A stretch of 64,000 bases of DNA, from positions 18,943-82,942 of the forward strand of contig JAVTVY010019611.1 in assembly GCA_036873755.1 (NCBI GenBank), in the 5' to 3' direction. This document shows, in pieces, positions 30,178 to 42,800 of the stretch (the stretch's first letter is position 1; each line of letters starts with the position of its first letter). The position numbers and the translations under genes are program-made. The notes under the pieces are model-generated. The model was not told the DNA's origin and did not search any database. It saw only the letters and a list, made by a program, of their open reading frames with translations. The stretch is from Hanleya hanleyi. Taxonomy: Eukaryota > Mollusca > Polyplacophora > Lepidopleurida > Hanleyidae.

Positions 30178-30471
30178 GCAAGTATCTGGATGAACGTATA
30201 TAATAACTCAAGTTTCCTCCAGCCCTTCTCCAATCATCTTCATACCCAAGTAGATTTCTCCGAATTAGCCTTCATTCGAATTCGAAATGTTTCGAATTAG
30301 CCTCCATTTATCGGTTCTTCGGCTGAGTCAAAACGAATTTATCAACACACACAAAACGTCATCGACTTCAAATCAATTTGAATTTCGAAATGGGCTGCAT
30401 GAGTCGGATATTGATTGGGTGTTCTATGTATCTAGCCCCACCTACCGCCATATTTGGCGGAACGACGTAAC

Positions 30472-30824
30472 TACACAGCCAGAAAAATGGTGATACTTAT
30501 CACCCTAAAATGGTGATGACAGCATCACCCCAAAAAAGTGATGAGTTAGAGCCATCGCCCTTTTCCATCATCACCTCAAAAGGGCAATGGCTATCATCTT
30601 AAAAGGGTAATGGCTATCACCTTAAAATGGTGACGGCTAAAGGTTTAGGTCATCGCCCTAAAACGGTAATGGCTATCACCCTAAAAGGGTGACGACCTGA
30701 GCCATCGAACCTAATTAAAAGGGTGACGACATTGGTCATCACCCTTTTTCACCACCTTTAAAGGGTGATGAAGAGACATCATCATAAAAAGGTAATGGGC
30801 CATCACCCTTTTTCTGTCTGTGTA
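30472..30824. mobile_element. MITE with TA flanks and internal hairpin repeats
   Basis: Left end TACACAGCCAGAAAAATGG and right end CCCTTTTTCTGTCTGTGTA are inverted copies, with TA immediately outside CACAG...CTGTG on both sides, the target signature of Tc1/mariner-type elements. Inside are about ten short units alternating GGTGATGGC and ATCACCCT around AAAAGGG, each able to pair with its neighbour. No ORF. Located in the last RPTP intron. Confidence 0.65.
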
Positions 30825-31171
30825 TACTGAGAAAATACACCACCTTACACTCGGTCGTCGGATAGGCCCTGATTGTCTCATCTCGGGATTGTAGATGAAA
30901 TCTACACATCGGGTTTTGAATACTTTAGGTGATGAAATCAATCAAGGCTAATTCTAAGTGTTAACGGAGAAGTAGACTTGGGTAGACTTTTACTCAAAGT
31001 GAGTGAAATCAGTTTGAACTTTACCTTGGTAAAACTTAAACTCTAGTATTCTTAGAGAACACTCTTGTCTGTACATTCTTGATTGTAATAGTTCTATTTG
31101 CAACCACTAAGAAGAGTTATATTTACATAGTCACAATCCCGTATTTATTTATATATCTCTTCCCTTTTCAG

Positions 31172-31246
31172 GAACAGTATACGTTCTGTTATGACGTCGC
31201 TAAGCAATTCCTACAGACGTTCCATGGATACCAAAATTTGAACTGA
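31172..31246 (+). CDS. RPTP last exon and stop
   Basis: Acceptor CCTTTTCAG ends at 31171. It encodes EQYTFCYDVAKQFLQTFHGY, then QNLN and TGA (31244-31246), the standard C-terminal helix of an RPTP D2 (E-Q-Y-x-F-C-Y). Phase 0 from the previous exon. Confidence 0.9.
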   Translation, partial: EQYTFCYDVAKQFLQTFHGYQNLN

Positions 31247-31440
31247 TTCTGGATATGTAACACTGCCCTTTTTACAAATATAGGTGCATCTGTTTAATAA
31301 TAACACTCGTATTTTGTGATAAATTGATCGAAATTGATCGAAATTGGACAATGGAAATATCTTCTCATGTATTTCTTAAAAATCCAATCGACATATATAT
31401 CCGCTAAATGCATTCCAGTTGCCAACAACAAAGTAACGAG
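31247..31440 (+). other. RPTP 3' untranslated start
   Basis: 194 bases between the stop and the first minisatellite unit. No AATAAA is present; TTTAATAATAACAC (about 31291) is the nearest variant. The transcript may use a weak signal or run into the array. Confidence 0.45.
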
Positions 31441-34400
31441 GTATAATTGTGATGGTAATGTTTACACAAGACAACGGGGCTATACTTCTGATGATAATGT
31501 TTACACAAGACAACGGGGGTATACTTCTGATGATAATGTTTACACAAGACAACGGGGCTATACTTCTGATGATAATGTTTACACAAGACAACGGGGCTAT
31601 ACTTCTGATGATAATGTTTACGCAAGACAACGGGGCTATACTTCTTATGACAATGTTTACACAAGACAACGGGGCTATACTTCTGATGATAATGTTTACA
31701 CAAGACAACGGGGCTATACTTCTGATGATAATGTTTACACAAGACAACGGGGCTATACTTCTGATGATAATGTTTACACAAGACAACGGAGCTATACTTC
31801 TGATGATAATGTTTACACAAGACAACGGGGCTATACTTCTGATGGTAATGTCTACACAAGACAACGGGGCTATACTTCTGATGGTAATGTCTACACAAGA
31901 CAACGGGGCTATACTTCTCATGATAATGTTTACACAATGCAACGGGGCTATGCTTCTCATGATAATGTTTACACAATGCAACGGGGCTATATTTCTGATG
32001 ATAATGTTTACAAAAGGCAACGGGGCTATACTTCTGATGATAATGTTTACACAAGACAACGGGGCTATACTTCTGATGATAATGTTTACACAAGACAACG
32101 GGGCTATACTTCTGATGATAATGTTTACACAAGACAACGGGGCTATACTTCTGATGATAATGTTTACACAAGACAACGGGGATATACTTCTGATGATAAT
32201 GTTTACACAAGACAACGGGGCTATACTTCTGATGATAATGTTTACACAAGACAACGGGGCTATACTTCTGATGATAATGTTTACACAAGACAACGGGGGA
32301 ATACTTCTGATGATAATGTTTACACAAGACAACGGGGCTATACTTCTGATGATAATGTTTACACAAGACAACGGGGCTATACTTCTGATGATAATGTTTA
32401 CCCAAGACAACGGGGCTATACTTCTGATGATAATGTTTACACAAGACAACGGGGCTATATTTTTGAAGATAATGTTTACCCAAGACAACGGGGCTATACT
32501 TCTGATGATATAATGTTTACACAAGACAACGGGGCTATACTTCTGATGATAATGTTTACGCAAGACAACGGGGCTATACTTCTGATGGTAATGTCTACAC
32601 AAGACAACGGGGCTATACTTCTCATGATAATGTTTACACAATGCAACGGGGCTATACTTCTCATGATAATGTTTACACAATGCAACGGGGCTATACTTCT
32701 CATGATGTTTACAAAAGGCAACGGGGCTATACTTCTGATGATAATGTTTACACAAGACAACGAGGCTATACTTCTGATGATAATGTTTACACAAGACCAC
32801 GGAGCTATACTTCTGATGATAATGTTTACACAAGACAACGGGGCTATACTTCTGATGATAATGTTTACACAAGACAACGGGGCTATACTTCTGATGATAA
32901 TGTTTACGCAAGACAACGGGGCTATACTTCTTATGACAATGTTTACACAAGACAACGGGGCTATACTTCTGATGATAATGTTTACACAAGACAACGGGGC
33001 TATACTTCTGATGATAATGTTTACACAAGACAACGGGGCTATACTTCTGATGATAATGTTTACACAAGACAACGGAGCTATACTTCTGATGATAATGTTT
33101 ACACAAGACAACGGGGCTATACTTCTGATGGTAATGTCTACACAAGACAACGGGGCTATACTTCTGATGGTAATGTCTACACAAGACAACGGGGCTATAC
33201 TTCTCATGATAATGTTTACACAATGCAACGGGGCTATAGTTCTCATGATAATGTTTACACAATGCAACGGGGCTATACTTCTGATGATAATGTTTACAAA
33301 AGGCAACGGGGCTATACTTCTGATGATAATGTTTACACAAGACAACGGGGCTATGCTTCTCTTGATAATGTTTACACAAGACAACGGGGCTATACTTCTG
33401 ATGATAATGTTTACACAAGACAACGGGGCTATACTTCTGATGATAATGTTTACACAAGACAACGGGGCTATACTTCTGATGATAATGTTTACACAAGACA
33501 ACGGGGCTATACTTCTGATGATAATGTTTACACAAGACAACGGGGCTATACTTCTGATGGTAATGTCTACACAAGACAACGGAGCTATACTTCTCATGAT
33601 AATGTTTACACAATGCAAAGGGGCTATACTTCTCATGATAATGTTTACACAATGCAACGGTGCTATACTTCTGATGATAATGTTTACAAAAGGCAACGGG
33701 GCTATACTTCTCATGATGTTTACAAAAGGCAACGGGGCTATACTTCTGATGATAATGTTTACACAAGACAACGAGGCTATACTTCTGATGATAATGTTTA
33801 CACAAGACCACGGAGCTATACTTCTGATGATAATGTTTACACAAGACAACGGGGCTATACTTCTGATGATAATGTTTACACAAGACAACGGGGCTATACT
33901 TCTGATGATAATGTTTACGCAAGACAACGGGGCTATACTTCTTATGACAATGTTTACACAGGACAACGGGGCTATACTTCTGATGATAATGTTTACACAA
34001 GACAACGGGGCTATACTTCTGATGATAATGTTTACACAAGACAACGGGGCTATACTTCTGATGGTAATGTCTACACAAGACAACGGGGCTATACTTCTGA
34101 TGGTAATGTCTACACAAGACAACGGGGCTATACTTCTCATGATAATGTTTACACAATGCAACGGGGCTATAGTTCTCATGATAATGTTTACACAATGCAA
34201 CGGGGCTATACTTCTGATGATAATGTTTACAAAAGGCAACGGGGCTATACTTCTGATGATAATGTTTACACAAGACAACGGGGCTATGCTTCTCTTGATA
34301 ATGTTTACACAAGACAACGGGGCTATACTTCTGATGATAATGTTTACACAAGACAACGGGGCTATACTTCTGATGATAATGTTTACACAAGACAACGGGG

Positions 34401-37400
34401 CTATACTTCTGATGATAATGTTTACACAAGACAACGGGGCTATACTTCTGATGGTAATGTCTACACAAGACAACGGGGCTATACTTCTGATGGTAATGTC
34501 TACACAAGACAACGGAGCTATACTTCTCATGATAATGTTTACACAATGCAAAGGGGCTATACTTCTCATGATAATGTTTACACAATGCAACGGGGCTATA
34601 CTTCTGATGATAATGTTTACAAAAGGCAACGGGGCTATACTTCTGATGATAATGTTTACACAAGACAACGGGGCTATACTTCTCATGATAATGTTTACAC
34701 AATGCAACGGGGCTATAATTCTGATGATAATGTTTACAAAAGGCAACGGGGCTATACTTTTGATGGTAATGTTTACACAATACAACGGGGCTATACTTCT
34801 GATGGTAATGTTTACACAATGCAACGGGGCTATACTGCTGATGGTAATGTTTAGACAAGACAACGGGGCTATACTTGTGATGATAATGTTTACACAATGC
34901 AACGGGGCTATACTGCTGATGGTAATGTTTACACAATGCCACGGGGCTATACTGCTGATAGTAATGTTTAGACAAGACAACGGGGCTATACTTGTGATGA
35001 TAATGTTTACACAATGCAACGGGGCTATACTGCTGATGGTAATATTTACACAATGCAACAAGGCTATACTGCTGATGGTAATGTTTAGACAAGACAACGG
35101 GGCTATACTTGTGATGATAATGTTTACACAATGCAACGGGGCTATACTGCTGATGGTAATGTTTTCACAATGCAACAAGGCTATACTGATGATGGTAATG
35201 TTTACACAAGACAACGGGGCTATACTTGTGATGATAATGTTTACACAAGACAACGGGGATATACACCTGACGGGAATGTTTACACAATGCAGCGGGGCTA
35301 TACTTCTGATGGTAATGTTTGCACAAAGCAACGGGGCTATACTTCTGATGATAATGTTTACACAATGCAACGGGGCTATACTTCTGATGGTAATGTTTGC
35401 ACAATGCAACGGGTCTATACTCCTGATTGTAATGTTTACACTAGACAACGGGGCTATACTTTTGATGGTAATGTTTACACAATGCAAGGGGGCTATACTT
35501 CTGATGATAATGTTTACACAATGCAACGGGGCTATACTCCTGATGGTAATGTTTACACAATGCAACGGGGCTGTACGCCTGATGGTAATGTTTACACAAT
35601 GCAACGGGGCTATACTCCTGATGATAATGTTTACACAATGCAACGGGGCTATGGTAATTTTTGCACAATGCAACGGGGCTATACTCCTGATGGTAATGTT
35701 TACACAAGACAACGTGGCTATACACCTGACGGGAATGTTTACACAATGCAGCGGGGCTATACTCCTGATGGGAATGTTTACACAATGCAACGGGGCTATA
35801 CTCCTGATGGTAATGTTTACCCAATGCAACGGGGCTATACTTCTGATGATAATGTTTACACTAGGCAACGGGGCTATACTTTTGATGGTAATATTTACAC
35901 AATGCAACGGGGCTATACTTGCGATGATAATGTTTGCACATTGCAACGGGGCTATATTGCTGATGGTAATGTTTACACAATGCAACGGGGCTATGCTCCT
36001 GATGGCAAGGTATACACAAGACAACGGGGCTATACTCCTGATGGTAATGTTTACACAATGCAATGGGGCTATACACCTAATGGTAATGTTTACACAATGC
36101 AACGGGGCTATACTCCTGATGGTAATGTTTACACAATGCAACGGGGCTATACTCCTGATGATAATGTTTACACAATGCAACGGGGCTATGGTAATGTTTG
36201 CACAATCCACCGGGGCTATGCTCCTGATGGGAATGTTTACACAATGCAACGGGGCTATACACCTGGTGGGAATGTTTACACAATGCAACGAGGCTATGGT
36301 AATGTTTACATAATGCAACGGGGCTTTACTCCTGATGGTAATGTTTACACAAGACAACGGGGCTATACTCCTGATGGTAATATTTACACAAGACAACGGG
36401 GCTATACTTCTGATGGTAATATTTACAAAAAACAGGGTTATACTCCTGATGATGTTTACACAAGACAACGTTGCTATACCCTTGATGGTAATATTTGCAC
36501 AAGACAACGGGGCTATACTCCTGATGGGAATGTTTACACAATGCAACGGGGCTATACTCCTGATGGTAATGTTTACACAATCCATCTTGGCTATACTCCT
36601 GATGGGAATGTTTTCACAATGCAACGGGGCTATACGCCTGATGGTAATGTTTACACAATCCATCGGGGCTATACTCCTGATGGGAATGTTTACACAATGC
36701 AACGGGGCTATACACCTGATGGGAATGTTTACACAATGCAACGGGGCTACACTTCTGATGGTAATGTTTGCACAATGCAACGGGGCTATGGTAATGGTTA
36801 CATAATGCACCGGGGCTTTACTCCTGATGGTAATGTTTACACAAGACAACGGGGCTATACTCCTGATGCTATACTTCTGATGGTAATATTTACAAAAACA
36901 GGGTTATACTCCTGATGATGTTTACACAAGACAACGTTGCTATACTCTTGATGGTAATATTTGCACAAGACAACGGGGCTATACTCCTGATGGTAATGTT
37001 TACACAATCCATCGGGGCTGTACTCCTGATGGGAATGTTTGCACAATGCATCGGGGCTATACACCTGATGGTAATGTTTACACAATCCATCGGGGCTATA
37101 CTCCTGATGGGAATGTTTACACAATGCAATGGGGCTATACACCTGATGGGAATGTTTACACAATGCAACGGGGCTATACTTCTGATAGTAATGTTTGCAC
37201 AATGCAACGGGGCTATGGTAATGTTTACACAATGCAACGGGCTATACTCCTGATGGTAATGTTTACACAATGCAACGGGGCTATACTTCTGATGGTAATG
37301 TTTACACAATGCAACGGGGTTATACTTCTGATGGTAATGTTTACACAATGCAACGGGGCTATACTCCTGATGGTAATATTTACATAATGCAACGGGGCTA

Positions 37401-38800
37401 TGGTAATGTTTACACAATGCAACGGGGCTATACTCCTGATGGTAATGTTTACATAATGCAACGTGGCTATTGTAATGTTTACACAATGCAACGGGGCTAT
37501 ACTTCTGATGGTAATGTTTACACAATGCAACGGGGTTATACTTCTGATGGTAATGTTTACACAATGCAACGGGGCTATACTCCTGATGGTAATATTTACA
37601 TAATGCAACGGGGCTATGGTAATGTTTACACAATGCAACGGGGCTATACTCCTGATGGTAATGCTTACACAATGCAACGGGGTTATACTGCTGATGGTAA
37701 TGTTTGCACAAGACAACGGGGCTATACTTCTCTTGGTGATGTTTACACAATGCAACGGGGCTATACTCCTGATGGTAATGTTTACATAATGCAACGGGGC
37801 TATACTTCTGATGGTAATGTTTACACAATGCAACGGGGTTATACTGCTGATGGTAATGTTTGCACAAGACAACGGGGCTATACTTCTCATGGTGATGTTT
37901 ACACAATGCAACGGGGCTATACTTCTGATGGTAATGTTTACACAATGCAACGGGGTTATACTGCTGATGGTAATGTTTACACAAGACAACGGGGCTATAT
38001 TGCTGATGGTAATGTTTACACAATGCAACGGGGCTATAATTGTGATGATAATGTTTACACAAGACAACGGGGCTATACTCCTGATGGGAATGTTTACACA
38101 ATGCAACGGGGCTATACTCCTGATGGGAATGTTTGCACAATGCAACGGGGCTATACTCCTGATGATAGTGTTTACACAATGCCACGGGGCTATACTCCTG
38201 ATGGGAATGTTTACACAATGCAACGGGGCTATACTTGTGATGATAATGTTTACACAAGGCAACGAGGCTATACTTCTGATGGTAATGTTTACACAAGACA
38301 ACGGGGTTATACTGCTGATGGTAATGTTTACACAAGACAACGGGGCTATACTTCTGACGGTGATGTTTACACAATGCAACGGGCCTATACTGCTGATGGT
38401 AATGTTTACACGAGACAACGGGGCTATACTTCTGATGGTAATGTTTACACAAGACAACGGGGCTATACTTCTGATGGCAATGTTTACACAAGACAACGGG
38501 GCTATACTTCTGATGGTAATGTTTACACAAGACAACGGGGTTATACTACTGATAATGTTTACACAAGACAACGGGGCTATACTCTTGATGGTAATATTTG
38601 CACAAGACAACGGGGCTATACTCCTGATGGTAATGTTTACACAAGGGAACGGGTCTATACACCCGTTGATGTTTACACAATGCAGCGGGGCTATACTCCT
38701 GGTGTTAATGTTTACATAAGGCAACGGGGCTATACTCCTGAATGTAATGTTTACACAAGACAACGGGGCTATACTCCTGATGATAATGTTTGTCCATCAA
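31441..38800 (+). repeat. 39-bp minisatellite, about 7.4 kb
   Basis: About 190 units of 39 bp, type ACAAGACAACGGGGCTATAC plus TTCTGATGATAATGTTTAC. Variants of the first block are ACAAGACAAC, ACAATGCAAC and AAAAGGCAAC. The first half mostly has TTCTGATGAT and the second mostly TCCTGATGGT. Units cut to about 24 bp (GGCTATGGTAATGTTTAC) are frequent after 35650. Four of the six frames are stop-free, giving spurious frames up to 1659 codons. Frame changes inside them and equal variation at all codon positions argue against coding. Confidence 0.95.
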
Positions 38801-39850
38801 CAGGCTATACTCGTAATGGTAATGTTTACCTGTCAACCAGCTATACAGTACTCGTGGTGCTAATGTTTACCTCTAAATCAGCTACATGTATACTAGTGAT
38901 GGTAATGTTTACCTCTCAACCAGCTATACTTGTGATGCTAATGTTTACCTCTCAACCAGCTATACTAGTGATGGTAATGTTTACCACTCAACGATCTATA
39001 CTCGTGACGGTAATGTTAACTTCTCAACGAGCTATACTCGTGATGGCAATATTTGCCTCTCAACTAGCTATACTCGTTAAGCTAATGTTTAACTCTCAAC
39101 GAGCTATACTCGTGATGGTAATGTTTACCTCTCAACGAGCTATACTCGAAAAAGTAATGTTTACCTCTCAACCAGCTGTACTCGTTATGGTAATGTTTAC
39201 CTCTCAACCATCTATAATCGTGATGGCAATGTTTAACTCTCAACTAGCTATACTCGTGATGCTAATGTTTACCTCTTACCCAGCTATACTCGTGATGCTA
39301 ATGTTAACCTCTCCGCAAGCTCTACTCGTGATGGCAATGTTTACCTCTTAACCAGCTATACTAGTGATGTTAATGTTTACCTCTCAACCAGCTATACTCG
39401 TGATGGCAATGTTTACCTCTCAACCTGCTATACTCGTGATGCTAATGTTTACCTCTCAACCAGCTGTACTCGTGATACTAATATTTACCTCTCAACCAGC
39501 TTTACTCGTGATGGTAATGTTTACCTCTCAACCAGCTATATTCGAGATGCTACTGTTTACTTCTCAACCAGCTATACTCAAAAAAATAATGTTTACCTCT
39601 CAACCAGCTATACTCGTGATGCTAATGTTTACCTCTCAACGAGCTATACTCGAAAAAGTAATGTTTGCCTCTCAACCAGCTATACTGGTGATGGTAATGT
39701 TCACCTCTCAACCAGCTATATTCGAGATGCTACTGTTTACTTCTCAACCAGCTATGCTCAAAAAAATAATGTTTACCTCTCAACCAGCTATACTCGTGAT
39801 GCTAATGGATATCTCTCAATGAGCTATACTCGTGATGCTAATGTTTAGGA
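38801..39850 (+). repeat. 36-bp minisatellite derived from the 39-bp family
   Basis: About 29 units with GATGCTAATGTTTACCTCTC plus AACCAGCTATACTCGT, period 36. It shares GATGGTAATGTTTAC and GCTATACT with the 39-bp unit. Transitional units occur at 38785-38860, so the two arrays are continuous. Confidence 0.92.
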
Positions 39851-39894
39851 GTTTGATAAAGTATTGTCTGCTATGGGATCACAACTAGTCTCCT

Positions 39895-42800
39895 CAGTAG
39901 GCTAGATAACGCGAGGTCACAACAAGAAGCTAGGATTACAGATCAATCCGATACGACCATTGGTACATGTATACGGAAGCACAGCAGACTAGATACCACG
40001 AGGTCACAGCAAGAAGCTAGGATTACAGATCAATCCGATATACCCATTGGTACATGTATACGGAAGCACAGCAAATTAGATACCACGAGGTCACAGCAAG
40101 ATGCTAGGATTACAGATCAATCCGATATGGCCATTGATACATATATACGGAGGCACAGCAGACTAGATACCACGAGGTTATAGCAAGAAGCTAGGATTAC
40201 AGATCAATCCGATATGGCCATTGGTACACGTATACGGAGGCACAGCAGACTAGATACCACGAGGTCACACCAAGAAGCTAGGATTACAGATCAATCCGAT
40301 ATGGTCATTGGTACATGCATACGGAGGCACAGCAGACTAGATACCACGAGGTCACACCAAGAAGCTAGGATTACAGATCAATCCGATATGGTCATTGGTA
40401 CATGCATACGGAGGCACAGCAGACTAGATACCACGAGGTCACACCAAGAAGCTAGGATTACAGATCAATCCGATATGGTCATTGGTACATGCATACGGAG
40501 GCACAGCAGACTAGATACCACGAGGTCACACCAAGAAGCTAGGATTACAGATCAATCCGAAATGGTCATTGGTACATGCATACGGAGGCACAGCCGACTA
40601 GATACCACGAGGTCACACCAAGAAGCTAGGATTACAGATCAATCCGATATGGTCATTGGTACATGCATACGGAGGCACAGCAGACTAGATACCACGAGGT
40701 CACACCAAGAAGCTAGGATTACAGATCAATCCGATATGGTCATTCGTACATAGATACCACGAGGTCACACCAAGAAGCTAGGATTACAGATCAATCCAAT
40801 ATTGTCCTTGGTACATATATACGGAGGCACAGCAGACTAGATACGACGAGGTCACAACAAGAAGCTAGGATTACAGATCAATCCGATATGGTCATTGGTA
40901 CATGTATACGGAGGCACAGCAGACTAGATACCACGAGGTCACACCAAGAAGCTAGGATTACAGATCAATCCGATATGGTCATTGGTACATGCATACGGAG
41001 GCACAGCAGACTAGATACCACGAGGTCACACCAAGAAGCTAGGATTACAGATCAATCCGAAATGGTCATTGGTACATGCATACGGAGGCACAGCCGACTA
41101 GATACCACGAGGTCACACCAAGAAGCTAGGATTACAGATCAATCCGATATGGTCATTGGTACATGCATACGGAGGCACAGCCGACTAGATACCACGAGGT
41201 CACACCAAGAAGCTAGGATTACAGATCAATCCAATATTGTCCTTGGTACATATATACGGAGGCACAGCAGACTAGATACGACGAGGTCACAACAAGAAGC
41301 TAGGATTACAGATCAATCCGATATGGTCATTGGTACATGTATACGGAGGCACAGCAGACTAGATACCACGAGGTCACACCAAGAAGCTAGGATTACAGAT
41401 CAATCCGATATGGTCATTGGTACATGCATACGGAGGCACAGCAGACTAGATACCACGAGGTCACACCAAGAAGCTAGGATTACAGATCAATCCGATATGG
41501 TCATTGGTACATGCATACGGAGGCACAGCAGACTAGATACCACGAGGTCACACCAAGAAGCTAGGATTACAGATCAATCCGAAATGGTCATTGGTACATG
41601 CATACGGAGGCACAGCCGACTAGATACCACGAGGTCACACCAAGAAGCTAGGATTACAGATCAATCCGATATGGTCATTGGTACATGCATACGGAGGCAC
41701 AGCAGACTAGATACCACGAGGTCACACCAAGAAGCTAGGATTACAGATCAATCCGATATGGTCATTCGTACATAGATACCACGAGGTCACACCAAGAAGC
41801 TAGGATTACAGATCAATCCAATATTGTCCTTGGTACATATATACGGAGGCACAGCAGACTAGATACGACGAGGTCACAACAAGAAGCTAGGATTACAGAT
41901 CAATCCGATATGGTCATTGGTACATGTATACGGAGGCACAGCAGACTAGATACCACGAGGTCACACCAAGAAGCTAGGATTACAGATCAATCCGATATGG
42001 TCATTGGTACATGCATACGGAGGCACAGCAGACTAGATACCACGAGGTCACACCAAGAAGCTAGGATTACAGATCAATCCGAAATGGTCATTGGTACATG
42101 CATACGGAGGCACAGCCGACTAGATACCACGAGGTCACACCAAGAAGCTAGGATTACAGATCAATCCGATATGGTCATTGGTACATGCATACGGAGGCAC
42201 AGCCGACTAGATACCACGAGGTCACACCAAGAAGCTAGGATTACAGATCAATCCAATATTGTCCTTGGTACATATATACGGAGGCACAGCAGACTAGATA
42301 CGACGAGGTCACAACAAGAAGCTAGGATTACAGATCAATCCGATATGGTCATTGGTACATGTATACGGAGGCACAGCAGACTAGATACCACGAGGTCACA
42401 CCGAAGCTAGGATTACAGATCAATCCGATATGGCCATTGGTACATATATACGGAGGCACAGCAGACTAGATACCACGAGGTCACGATATGGTCATTGGTA
42501 CATATATACGGAGGCACAGCAGACTAGATACCACGAGGTCACAGCGAGAAGCTAGGATTACAGATCAATCCGATATGGCCATTGGTACATGTATACGAAG
42601 GCACAGCAGACTAGATACCACGAGGTCACACCAAGAAGCTAGGATTACAGATCAATCCGATATGGTCCATATATACGGAGGCACAGCAGACTAGATAACA
42701 CGAGGTCACACCAAGAAGATAGGATTACAGATCAATCCGATATGGCCATTGGTACATGTATACGAAGGCACAGCAGACTAGATACCACGAGGTCACACCA

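Larger units (their letters stand above)
3526..31246 (+). other. receptor-type protein tyrosine phosphatase gene, 3' part (8 exons)
   Basis: Eight exons (3526-3663, 17742-17832, 18180-18253, 26803-26931, 28889-29020, 29482-29639, 30042-30177, 31172-31246) splice into about 310 continuous residues. They cover the last alpha-helical part of phosphatase domain D1, the linker, the complete D2 domain and the stop. Phases run 0, 1, 0, 0, 0, 2, 0 and are mutually consistent without a single stop, which is strong evidence for one real gene. RPTPs are single-pass membrane enzymes whose D1 dephosphorylates tyrosines, while D2 is usually regulatory. The extracellular region, the TM helix and most of D1 lie upstream of this window. 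The exact RPTP subtype (kappa/mu-like or other) cannot be decided from D2 alone. Confidence 0.87.

Noticed and set aside
31334..36313. Open frame of 1659 codons on + (and frames of 1251-1451 codons on -) in the 39-bp array
   Set aside because: The unit is 13 codons long and free of stops in four of six frames. The long frames change register inside, overlap on both strands, and vary equally at all codon positions. This is a repeat artefact, not a giant protein.
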